The translations under genes were made by a program, and so were the position numbers. A stretch of 17,857 nt of DNA from Zoogloeaceae bacterium (lineage in GTDB: Bacteria > Pseudomonadota > Gammaproteobacteria > Burkholderiales > Rhodocyclaceae), in the NCBI GenBank assembly GCA_031278735.1, contig JAITJU010000020.1, positions 1 to 17,857 on the forward strand. The letters are read 5' to 3'. Positions within the stretch are counted from its first letter, which is position 1. Each line of letters begins with the position of its first letter. Positions 7,967-15,834 of this stretch are shown here, in pieces. Below the pieces are notes generated by a model, which saw only the letters and a program-made list of their open reading frames with translations, searched no databases and was not told the origin of the DNA.

Positions 7967-7992
7967 GGGAAAGCCTTCGCGCGCATCGGCAA

Positions 7993-8427
7993 TCAGGATT
8001 CGGCGGGAGCCGCGGCGCTTGCCGGAGCAGATACCGCTTCTTCCGCCGCAGGCGCCGCTCCGGTCGCGCCGCCTTCTTCCGCCGCATCCGCCAGCACGGA
8101 CCGGGACTTGTCGTCCTGCATCATGGGCGAAGGCGTCGTAACCGCGTGTTTCATCTTGATGATGAGGTTACGCAGCACCGCGTCGTTGAACTTGAAGCCA
8201 TGTTCCAGCTCCGCCAGCGTTTCGTTGTCGCATTCGATATTCATCAGCACATAGTGCGCCTTGTGGATTTTCTCGATGGCGTAAGCCAGTTGCCGCCGCC
8301 CCCAATCCTCCAGCCGATGAATCTGTCCGCCCCGCCCGACGATAAGCGCGCGATAGCGTTCCACCATCGCCGACACCTGCTCGCTCTGATCCGGGTGGAC
8401 AATAAAAACAATTTCGTAATGACGCAT
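7993..8427 (-). CDS. rpsF: 30S ribosomal protein S6 (bS6)
   Basis: bS6 binds the central domain of 16S rRNA together with bS18. The product is 144 residues. Residues 1-95 form the ferredoxin-like fold, beginning MRHYEIVFIVHPDQSEQV, with RLEDWGRRQLAYAIEKIHKAHYVLMN in the middle in family style. Residues about 105-144 are a low-complexity tail rich in Ala, Glu and Pro, a common variable end in this family. The ATG at 8427 has an AAGGAG site five bases upstream. A GTG two codons earlier would leave no spacing. It is the first gene of the operon, 26 bases before the priB start. Confidence 0.97.
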   Translation of the reverse strand: MRHYEIVFIVHPDQSEQVSAMVERYRALIVGRGGQIHRLEDWGRRQLAYAIEKIHKAHYVLMNIECDNETLAELEHGFKFNDAVLRNLIIKMKHAVTTPSPMMQDDKSRSVLADAAEEGGATGAAPAAEEAVSAPASAAAPAES

Positions 8428-8493
8428 GAACACTCCTTATGGCAAAAGCCCCCTGGTCATGCTTTCCAGTGGAGCAAGGTTGAAAAACGGGCG

Positions 8494-8523
8494 ATTATAT
8501 AACAGGAATCGGAATCAGGGTAA
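8494..8523 (-). promoter_or_regulatory. Candidate sigma-70 promoter of the rpsF operon
   Basis: On the minus strand a perfect TATAAT (-10) is at 8494-8499. A weak -35 candidate TTACCC lies at 8518-8523, 18 bases upstream. The predicted transcript would have a leader of about 60 bases before the rpsF ATG. The -35 box ends only 16 bases from the edge of the repeat element at 8540, so that element is inserted directly upstream of the promoter. Confidence 0.6.
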
Positions 8524-8539
8524 GCGCATTTGACCTTTG

Positions 8540-8757
8540 CCAGGGCAATCGCATGAATGCCATATGCAATGGAAGTGACCGTGGCGGGGAGGAAAAGCTT
8601 CTGGCAAGGGCGGGTCAAAAGAGGTTTGCAGCGATGGAACTGGCGACAAGGGCGGGTCTGAAGGCCGCCAACCTCTCTTTCTGGAGGTGTTTCGCTCGTA
8701 CGGTAACCCGGCAAACAACCAGGCGCAATGACAAATGTATTCATGCGATTGCCCTGG
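8540..8757. repeat. MITE-like element, copy 2 (complete, 218 bp)
   Basis: A non-coding unit bounded by perfect 19-base inverted repeats: CCAGGGCAATCGCATGAAT at 8540-8558 and its reverse complement at 8739-8757. The left 118 bases are found again, inverted, at 1-118 with 97% identity, and that copy ends at exactly the same base. Inside, CAAGGGCGGGTC occurs twice (8605-8616 and 8647-8658). GTCTGAAGGC occurs inside (8656-8665) and again just outside the right end (8759-8768). No target-site duplication is evident. Any open frames across it look accidental. Size, terminal repeats and lack of coding suggest a miniature inverted-repeat element moved by a transposase encoded elsewhere. Confidence 0.75.
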
Positions 8758-9298
8758 AGTCTGAAGGCGGGCATCCAGGCCGGATAGGAGGGGGAAGACA
8801 GGGGTTTGTCGCAAAGCCGACAGGAAAACCGGAAATTTGAAGCAATCCCGACAATCTTTATGGTCTGTGATACATAGTATATATCGCGCCATTATCATTG
8901 GTGCCTTACTGTAATTCCTTTGTTTACGCGGGTTTCGTGCCATGTTGACCTGTTTTTCTGGATGGCAGTAGCCTGTGGTATACAGACATGGTACGCCCCT
9001 TGCTCTATGCTGTCCGTCGCGCGCCAGCGGCGTCTTGCTGGCGGCTTCGGCGGCGGGGTGGGCGCGGTGGCGGCCATCCGGCAAGGCTGTGCCGATGAGG
9101 TTTCCGGCGCGGGGAATGTCGAGGTCTGCATTGGCGCGGCGCTGGTCTTTCCCTCCCCCGCCCTGTGGGGGAGGGTGCCCCGGCAGGGGCGAGTGAGGGC
9201 GCACATCCCACGGCGCGAAGCGCCGCATATAGTCGCAATAATCAGGAAGAACCCACCTGCGGGGCAATTGCCGTCCGCCAAGAACTGAGGAGCATGTC
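8758..9298. other. 540-base non-coding spacer upstream of the ABC importer operon
   Basis: No gene is supported here. Open frames on both strands have no family likeness and unnatural composition. The first part (about 8830-8910) is AT-rich and is the most likely place for the operon promoter, but no convincing -35/-10 pair is seen. The second part (about 9010-9230) is GC-rich and holds a hairpin cluster, listed separately. I looked for a cobalamin-riboswitch B12 box and found none. The GAGGAG ribosome binding site of the next gene is at the far end. Confidence 0.5.
9151..9225. repeat. Cluster of three hairpins (REP-like palindromic unit)
   Basis: Three stem-loops follow one another. CCCTCCCCC (9151-9159) pairs with GGGGGAGGG (9167-9175) around seven bases. 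GCCCC (9177-9181) pairs with GGGGC (9186-9190) around GGCA. CGGCGC (9211-9216) pairs with GCGCCG (9220-9225) around GAA. None is followed by a T-run, so they are not intrinsic terminators on the plus strand. The style matches dispersed palindromic repeats common in proteobacterial intergenic DNA. Only one copy is present in the window, so its dispersed nature is inferred. Confidence 0.5.
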
Positions 9299-10321
9299 AT
9301 GAAATATCGCGCGATTTCCGGTTTGCTGCTGGTCTTGTGCCTTGTTCTGACATCCACGGCGGAGGCCGGTGATGTCACCGACATGGCGGGGCGCAGGGTG
9401 ACGATACCCGATGATGCCAGACGGGTGTTTGGTTCCGCGCCGCCCCTGAATGTGCTCCTGCACGCCATTGACCCGGAAGCGATGATCGGCCTGAGTTTTG
9501 GCATTCCGCCGGAGGCGGCGCGGTTCTTTCCGCCCCGGCTGGCGAAACTGCCGGTAATGGGCGGCGTGTTCGGCATGGGGCCGCAGATGAACGCCGAGGC
9601 GGTGCTCGCGCAGAAGCCGGATTTCGCGCTGGCCTGGCAATCGCCGTTCGTTCCCGTCCAGCGCATCGACGAGGCATTTCGCAAAATGGGGCTGCCCGCC
9701 GTGTTCGTCAAACTTGATACCCTCTCCGACTGGCCCGCCGCCCTGCGCTTTACCGGCGCTTTGCTGGGAAAGACGGAACGCGGCGAGGCGTTGGCAAAGT
9801 ATGTTGAACAAAGCCTCGCCCGGCTGGAAAAGCTGAAAGCCATTCCCGAGGAAAAACGCGCGCGCGTCTATTACGCCGAAGGGCCGGATGGGCTGGCGAC
9901 GGACTGCCATACCTCGTTTCACGCCGAAGCCTTCGAGCTGGCGGGCGGCTACAACGTCTATCGCTGCCAGGCCAGTTCGCACATGGGCATGGATAAGGTC
10001 AGCGTCGAGCAGGTCGTGGCCTTCGCGCCGGATGTGATCGTCACTTTCAACCGGAACTTGCCCGCCCTGATTGCCAAGGATGCGCGCTGGCAAAAGGTGA
10101 AGGCGGTGAAGGAAGGACGGATTCACCTGGCTCCCCAATGGCCGCATAACTGGATCGACCGTCCACCTTCCTACACCCGCGCCTTGGGCGCGCTGTGGTT
10201 GGCGAATCTTTTTTATCCCGGTGAATTCCCGCTCGATCTGAAGGCGGAAACCCGCGATTTCTACCGGCTTTTCTACAACCTCGAACTTTCGGAGGCGGAC
10301 TTCGGGCAATTGTTCAGATGA
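9299..10321 (+). CDS. Periplasmic substrate-binding protein of an iron/metal-chelate ABC importer
   Basis: This 340-residue exported protein should capture a metal chelate (siderophore, heme, corrinoid or related complex) for the permease and ATPase encoded two and three genes downstream. Residues 1-23 form a signal peptide with an AEA cleavage site and no lipobox. The mature part begins DVTDMAGRRVTIPDDARRV, the usual opening of BtuF/FhuD-like (cluster A, helical backbone) proteins. It ends with a WPHNWIDRPPS stretch seen in some FecB-like members. Unusual residues are Cys203, His204, His208, Cys223 and His228, within one 26-residue stretch, and His283. They could form a disulfide and bind metal. 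A GAGGAG site precedes the ATG. The substrate cannot be told from the sequence alone. No outer-membrane receptor is encoded nearby. Confidence 0.85.
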   Translation: MKYRAISGLLLVLCLVLTSTAEAGDVTDMAGRRVTIPDDARRVFGSAPPLNVLLHAIDPEAMIGLSFGIPPEAARFFPPRLAKLPVMGGVFGMGPQMNAEAVLAQKPDFALAWQSPFVPVQRIDEAFRKMGLPAVFVKLDTLSDWPAALRFTGALLGKTERGEALAKYVEQSLARLEKLKAIPEEKRARVYYAEGPDGLATDCHTSFHAEAFELAGGYNVYRCQASSHMGMDKVSVEQVVAFAPDVIVTFNRNLPALIAKDARWQKVKAVKEGRIHLAPQWPHNWIDRPPSYTRALGALWLANLFYPGEFPLDLKAETRDFYRLFYNLELSEADFGQLFR

Positions 10322-10390
10322 CATGTAGACAAACGTTCCTGAAAGTTCCTTCCTGCCCGCCTTTTCCAAATTTTCCAAGAGGAAATTCCC

Positions 10391-10960
10391 ATGTGCCAAA
10401 CCGCCCAAATCCCTCAAAGCGCCGAATCCAGGCATCGCTGCGCCTGCAACCGCACTGGCGGTTTTCATTCGGGGCGGGATGTGCCCGCCAGCCACGACTT
10501 GGAATACCCGGAAGTACGCTTTCCCACCCATGCGCTGTTTGCGGAAATCGGCGAGGAAAAATTGCGCGCGCTTGTTTTTCGGCACCACAGCCTGTTGCGC
10601 GAGGACGCGGAAATCGGCCATCTTTTCGCCACCGATGATGCGGTTTTCGCCAAACGGATGCAGGTCATCTCTGCTTTCTTCGTTGAAGCCTGCGGCGGCC
10701 CTGCCGCCTATAGCGCCACGGAAGGCGACAACGTCTGTATCCGCACCCGCCATTTTCCTTTTGAGATCGACGAGCGCGCCCGCGAAATCTGGCTGGAAAA
10801 GCTCTACATCGCGCTGGGTGAAAGCGGGCTTTCCGAAGAAATGCGCGAAATGTACTGGACTTGGCTGGAAGCCATGTCCATCCGCATGATTAACCGTCGC
10901 CGCACCAAGACGCAACCTTTACGCTTTCCCTGGGGCGAGGCGCGGGTACGGTTCGGATAA
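10391..10960 (+). CDS. Truncated (2/2) hemoglobin-like protein
   Basis: This 189-residue protein contains a truncated-hemoglobin fold at about residues 48-170. Group II-like signs are EEKLRALV (55-62), GHLF with a probable CD1 Phe79, and CGGPAAY (101-107). The motif RTRHFPF carries His121 at the proximal F8 position, and IWL carries Trp134 at G8. The usual B10 Tyr is replaced: LVxxFY reads LVFRHH, which puts His66 at B10. The E-helix region appears about three residues longer than in typical group II members. Residues 1-47 are an extra N-terminal region with Cys2, Cys17 and Cys19, and a basic tail follows residue 168. The gene has its own AGAGGA ribosome binding site. It lies 69 bases after the binding-protein gene and 38 before the permease, so it is probably co-transcribed. 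Roles in heme handling, redox of the imported metal, or gas sensing are all possible. Heme binding is inferred. Confidence 0.78.
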   Translation: MCQTAQIPQSAESRHRCACNRTGGFHSGRDVPASHDLEYPEVRFPTHALFAEIGEEKLRALVFRHHSLLREDAEIGHLFATDDAVFAKRMQVISAFFVEACGGPAAYSATEGDNVCIRTRHFPFEIDERAREIWLEKLYIALGESGLSEEMREMYWTWLEAMSIRMINRRRTKTQPLRFPWGEARVRFG

Positions 10961-10998
10961 GCATAAGCCATAAATCCCTTCCCTCCGAGGGCAAGCCG

Positions 10999-12024
10999 AT
11001 GACAGGCAAGCGGCATCCTTTCCTGTTGCATCAGGGATTGGCGATCGGCCTTCTGGCATTGGCGCTGTACGCGCTCTCGACCGGGCCGTATCCGCTTTCT
11101 TTTGGCGACATCCTGCGCTTTCTCACCGTCTCCTGTGGTTTCGGCGACATGCCGGGCGAACGTTACGCGCTCCTCTATAACCTGCTCGTGGAAATCCGCT
11201 TGCCGCGCGTTCTGGCGGCCCTGCTGATCGGCGCGGCGCTTGCCGTCTCCGGTGCGGCTTTCCAGGGCGTGTTTCAAAATCCGCTGGTCTCGCCCAACCT
11301 TCTGGGCGTGCTCTCCGGCGCAGCGTTCGGCGCGGCGTTGGGCATTCTCATCAGCGGGTCATGGATACTGATCCAGACGAGTGCTTTTTTCTGCGGCATT
11401 GCAGCGGTCGCGGTGGCGCTTTTTATCGCCCGGAGTTTCGGGCAGAGTTCCCTGCTCCTCCTGATTCTGGGCGGCATCATTTCCGGGGCGCTTTTTTCGG
11501 CGCTTCTTTCTATCGTGAAATACACCGCCGACCAGGAGAACCAGTTGCCGGAAATCGTGATCTGGCTCATGGGATCGCTCTCCGGGGCAAGTCTACCGGA
11601 TGTGCTGTGGCTCAGCTTGCCGGTCGTCGCACTCATTGCCGCGCTCTGCGCCCTTTCCCGCTGGCTCGACGCGCTCTCCATGGGCGACGACGAGGCGCGC
11701 ACGCTGGGCGTGCCGGTCACGTTTACCCGCTATGGCGTCATCGGCTGCGCGACGCTGCTTTGCGCCGTCACCGTGTCGTTGGCCGGGATGATTGGCTGGA
11801 TCGGCCTTTTCATCCCGCACGTGGCAAGGCTGTTGACCGGCCCCGGCCACACGCGCCTGCTCCCGGCCTCAGCGCTGCTGGGCGCGGCCTTTCTATTGCT
11901 GGCCGATCTCGCAGCCCGCCAGTTCTCGACCCAGGAAATTCCCATCGGCATCATTACCGAACTTTTCGGCATTCCGGTATTCCTGATCGTGTTGCGCCAT
12001 GTCCGACGCGGGTGGAATACATGA
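10999..12024 (+). CDS. FecCD/BtuC-type permease of the metal-chelate importer
   Basis: This 341-residue inner-membrane protein belongs to the FecCD family, which forms the homodimeric channel of type II importers for siderophores, heme and vitamin B12. Up to ten hydrophobic segments are visible. Family signatures are RLPRVLAALLIGAALAVSG, followed directly by AAFQGVFQNPLVSPNLLG (about 75-110), and GMIGWIGLFIPHVARLLTG (about 263-281). The second contains the coupling-helix region that contacts the ATPase. The ATG is preceded by a CGAGGG site. Its stop overlaps the ATPase start by four bases (ATGA), a sign of coupled translation. Confidence 0.93.
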   Translation: MTGKRHPFLLHQGLAIGLLALALYALSTGPYPLSFGDILRFLTVSCGFGDMPGERYALLYNLLVEIRLPRVLAALLIGAALAVSGAAFQGVFQNPLVSPNLLGVLSGAAFGAALGILISGSWILIQTSAFFCGIAAVAVALFIARSFGQSSLLLLILGGIISGALFSALLSIVKYTADQENQLPEIVIWLMGSLSGASLPDVLWLSLPVVALIAALCALSRWLDALSMGDDEARTLGVPVTFTRYGVIGCATLLCAVTVSLAGMIGWIGLFIPHVARLLTGPGHTRLLPASALLGAAFLLLADLAARQFSTQEIPIGIITELFGIPVFLIVLRHVRRGWNT

Positions 12025-12809
12025 CGAGCCGACTCTGCGTCAAGGGCCTCGTTTTTCGGCGCGGCGGGCGGATAATCCTTGATCACGTCGATCTCGAATT
12101 CGGGGAAGGGGAAATCCTCGCCCTTCTGGGCGGCAATGGCGCGGGCAAGACAACATTGCTGCGCTGCATGTTGGGCCTGCTGCGCCCGGACGCGGGCAGC
12201 GTGGAACTGGACGGCCAGCCGCTTGGCACACTCAATCACCAGAAAATCGCGGCGACCGTTGCCTACGTTCCACAGGCGCACATCGCCCCCTTTCCCTATA
12301 CGGTAGACGAAGTCGTGACGCTGGGACGCCTACCACATCGCGGCCTTTGGGGACGCGCTTCTGCGCGGGATCGCCGCGCCGTGGAAGACGCCCTGCGGCG
12401 CATGGGGATCGAAGCCTTGCGGTATCGCATCTATACAGAACTCTCAGGCGGTGAGCGCCAGCTTGTGCTCATTGCCAGGGCGCTTGCGCAGGAAGCCAAG
12501 CTGATCGTCATGGACGAACCCGTATCCGGCCTGGATTTCGGACATCAAACACAGCTTCTGGTGTGCCTCGACGAACTCGCCGCCCAGGGCATCGGCATCC
12601 TGAAAACCACGCACCACCCGGAGCACGCTCTCTTTGTCGCAACGCGTGTCGCGCTCCTTGAAAACGGCAGCATCCAGCAAAATGGCAAGCCTCAAACCCT
12701 TCTTACCCCGGAAGGCATGGAACGGCTCTACGGCGTCAGGGTTGAAGTGCTGACTTCCACAAACGGCGGCAAGGCTTTCGTTCCCGTTTTTCAGCGGACG
12801 GGAGACTGA
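12021..12809 (+). CDS. ATP-binding protein of the metal-chelate importer
   Basis: This 262-residue cytoplasmic ATPase powers the importer. The nucleotide-binding fold is complete: Walker A in GGNGAGKTT (37-45), Q-loop Gln85, signature LSGGE (141-145), Walker B LIVMDEP (161-167) with catalytic Glu166, D-loop SGLD and switch His198. It resembles FepC/FecE/BtuD-like proteins. The start ATG overlaps the permease stop by four bases. It is the last gene of the operon and faces phoR, which is transcribed toward it; 119 bases separate the two stops. Confidence 0.94.
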   Translation: MTSRLCVKGLVFRRGGRIILDHVDLEFGEGEILALLGGNGAGKTTLLRCMLGLLRPDAGSVELDGQPLGTLNHQKIAATVAYVPQAHIAPFPYTVDEVVTLGRLPHRGLWGRASARDRRAVEDALRRMGIEALRYRIYTELSGGERQLVLIARALAQEAKLIVMDEPVSGLDFGHQTQLLVCLDELAAQGIGILKTTHHPEHALFVATRVALLENGSIQQNGKPQTLLTPEGMERLYGVRVEVLTSTNGGKAFVPVFQRTGD

Positions 12810-12825
12810 GGACAACCGCTTTTCC

Positions 12826-12861
12826 CCGGTAGAACAACCGTGTTCGCCATCCGGCTTTTTT
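12826..12861 (+). terminator. Weak candidate terminator after the importer operon
   Basis: CCGG at 12826-12829 can pair with CCGG at 12851-12854, enclosing a small GAACA/TGTTC hairpin (12832-12836 with 12841-12845). TTTTTT follows at 12856-12861. The stems are short, so this is a marginal intrinsic terminator. Confidence 0.3.
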
Positions 12862-12928
12862 CCTTTCCTGCGCGGGACATGCCGTCGGCGGGCGCCGCAA
12901 CCGGTTGCCCGCAAGGTGTGAGCACACC

Positions 12929-14290
<1,362 letters not shown>

Positions 14291-14394
14291 GTCAGGCGTT
14301 CAGGGCGGAGGAAATATTGGCGATATCGAACATTGAACAGGGCGAGCGAATCTTCCGTCGAACCGTGCCGAGCCGCGTTCGGACGCGCCGGAAT

Positions 14395-15105
14395 TCAGCG
14401 CGGCGCCTTCGCGGTCAGCCGGTAGCCTTCCAGACGCACGGTTTCGATGAGGCCGCCCGCGGCGCCCATGGCGGCGCGCAGGCGCTTGATGTGCACATCC
14501 ACGGTGCGCTCCTCGATGAACACATGGTCGCCCCACACCTTGTCGAGCAGGCGGGCGCGGCTCATGACCTGATCGGGGTGTTTCATCAGGTAGTGCAGCA
14601 GGCGGAATTCGCAAGGGCCGAGCTTGATTTCATTGCCCGCGTAATGCACACGGAATTTCCCGGCGTTCAGCGTCAGCGCGCCCACGCGCGCCACGTCGGC
14701 CAGTTGTTCGGGCGCGCGGCGGCGCAGCACGGCGCGGATGCGGGCGACGAGTTCCTTGTTGGAAAAAGGTTTGGTGAGGTAGTCGTCCGCGCCGTTTTCC
14801 AGGCCGCGCACCTTGTCGCTTTCTTCGCTCCTGGCGGTCAGCATGATGATGGGAATGTGCTGTGTGCGCGGCGCGGCGCGCCAGTGACGCGCCAGGTCAA
14901 GGCCGCTTTGCGCGCCGGGCAGCATCCAATCCAGCAAAATCACGTCGGGCAGGATGGCGTCCACCTGGGTGCAGGCGGAAGCGCCATTCTCGGCAAAAAC
15001 GGGTTCAAACCCGTTGTGGCGCAGATTGACGAGGATGAGTTCGAGAATGTCAGGCTCGTCCTCGACAACGAGAACGCGGGGTTTGGGAATGGCTTGCAGC
15101 GCCAT
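14395..15105 (-). CDS. phoB: Phosphate-regulon response regulator PhoB
   Basis: PhoB activates phosphate-starvation genes by binding Pho boxes when phosphorylated by PhoR. The 236-residue protein is an OmpR-type regulator. The receiver (about 10-125) has acidic Glu15 and Asp16, phospho-acceptor Asp59 in VILLDWMLPG, Thr90 and Lys112. The winged-helix DNA-binding domain (about 138-232) includes EERTVDVHIKRLR, the recognition helix, and ends in IETVRLEGYRL. It lies 14 bases after phoU and so is probably co-transcribed with the transporter genes. No Pho box is visible inside the window. Confidence 0.96.
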   Translation of the reverse strand: MALQAIPKPRVLVVEDEPDILELILVNLRHNGFEPVFAENGASACTQVDAILPDVILLDWMLPGAQSGLDLARHWRAAPRTQHIPIIMLTARSEESDKVRGLENGADDYLTKPFSNKELVARIRAVLRRRAPEQLADVARVGALTLNAGKFRVHYAGNEIKLGPCEFRLLHYLMKHPDQVMSRARLLDKVWGDHVFIEERTVDVHIKRLRAAMGAAGGLIETVRLEGYRLTAKAPR

Positions 15106-15119
15106 GCGCGAGGCTCCTT

Positions 15120-15827
15120 TCAGGGTTCCTGTAACGCGGTTTCGACTTGCGTGAGCGAACTGTGGCGCACGTCGGTTCCCTTGACGATGTAGATGATGAA
15201 TTCGGCGATGTTCTTGGCGTGATCGCCGATGCGCTCGACGGCCTTGGCGAGAAAGAGGAGATTCAGGCTGTCGCTGATGGCGCGCGGATCCTCCACCATG
15301 TAGGTGATGAGCTTGCGCGTAAACCCCTTGAATTCGCGGTCGATCAGGTCGTCTTCCTTCATGATGACGATGGCCGCGCTTACGTCCAGACGGGCAAAGG
15401 CGTCCAGGGCGCGATGGATGAGGTCGGCGGCGAGGTCGGTGGCGACGCGCAGGTCGCCGATGGGCATGTTGCGCGCGCCGCCGCTCTCGACGATGGATTT
15501 GACCATGCGGGCGATTTTGTGGGTTTCGTCGCCCACGCGCTCCAGATTGGTGGTGATCTTGGAAATCGCCAGCAGCAGGCGCAGGTCGCGGGCGGTGGGC
15601 TGGCGGAGCGCGATGATGGAAGTCAGCGCCCGGTCAATGGTGACTTCCATGTTGTCGACCTGATCATCGGTTTCGATGACTTCTGCCGCCAGTGTCGCGG
15701 AAAAACCCGCCAGCGCGGCAATGGCGCGGTGAACCTGCGTTTCGACCAGCCCGCCCATCGCCATCAGCTGCGAGGAAATATTGTTCAGATCGCTGTCGAA
15801 TTGAGAGGAGAGATGTTTTTCGTTCAT
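15120..15827 (-). CDS. phoU: Phosphate transport system regulator PhoU
   Basis: PhoU is a cytoplasmic all-helical protein that links the Pst transporter to PhoR and keeps the phosphate response off when phosphate is plentiful. The 235-residue length is normal. Two homologous three-helix repeats are seen, each with the metal-cluster type motif: NLERVGDETHKIA around 94-106 and AVERIGDHAKNIAEF around 196-210. The gene starts seven bases after the pstB stop and precedes phoB by 14 bases. Confidence 0.96.
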   Translation of the reverse strand: MNEKHLSSQFDSDLNNISSQLMAMGGLVETQVHRAIAALAGFSATLAAEVIETDDQVDNMEVTIDRALTSIIALRQPTARDLRLLLAISKITTNLERVGDETHKIARMVKSIVESGGARNMPIGDLRVATDLAADLIHRALDAFARLDVSAAIVIMKEDDLIDREFKGFTRKLITYMVEDPRAISDSLNLLFLAKAVERIGDHAKNIAEFIIYIVKGTDVRHSSLTQVETALQEP

Positions 15828-15834
15828 GATGCTC

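Noticed and set aside
8875..8905. Fur-box-like sequence near ATTATCATT upstream of the importer operon
   Set aside because: Only about one half of the inverted repeat is present, with no good partner half, so iron regulation cannot be supported from this.
8920..9288. Possible small gene on the plus strand before the binding-protein gene
   Set aside because: It has no ribosome binding site, spans the hairpin cluster and has no family likeness; two other frames stay open over the same bases.
8758..9298. Cobalamin riboswitch upstream of a BtuFCD-like importer
   Set aside because: I searched by eye for the B12 box and the GCCACTG core and found neither, so corrinoid control is not supported.
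8515..9843. Long minus-strand open frame of 442 codons across the spacer and the start of the binding-protein gene
   Set aside because: It runs through the repeat element, the hairpin cluster and antisense to a well-supported exported protein. Its composition is rich in Arg, Pro and Ser, as expected for a shadow frame in GC-rich DNA.
9242..10915. 557-codon minus-strand open frame
   Set aside because: It lies fully antisense to the binding protein and globin genes, both of which have family motifs and ribosome binding sites. No family features are seen in it.
12915..12928. Perfect GGTGTG/CACACC hairpin just after the phoR stop as a terminator
   Set aside because: The stem has only a two-base loop and is not followed by a T-run on either strand.
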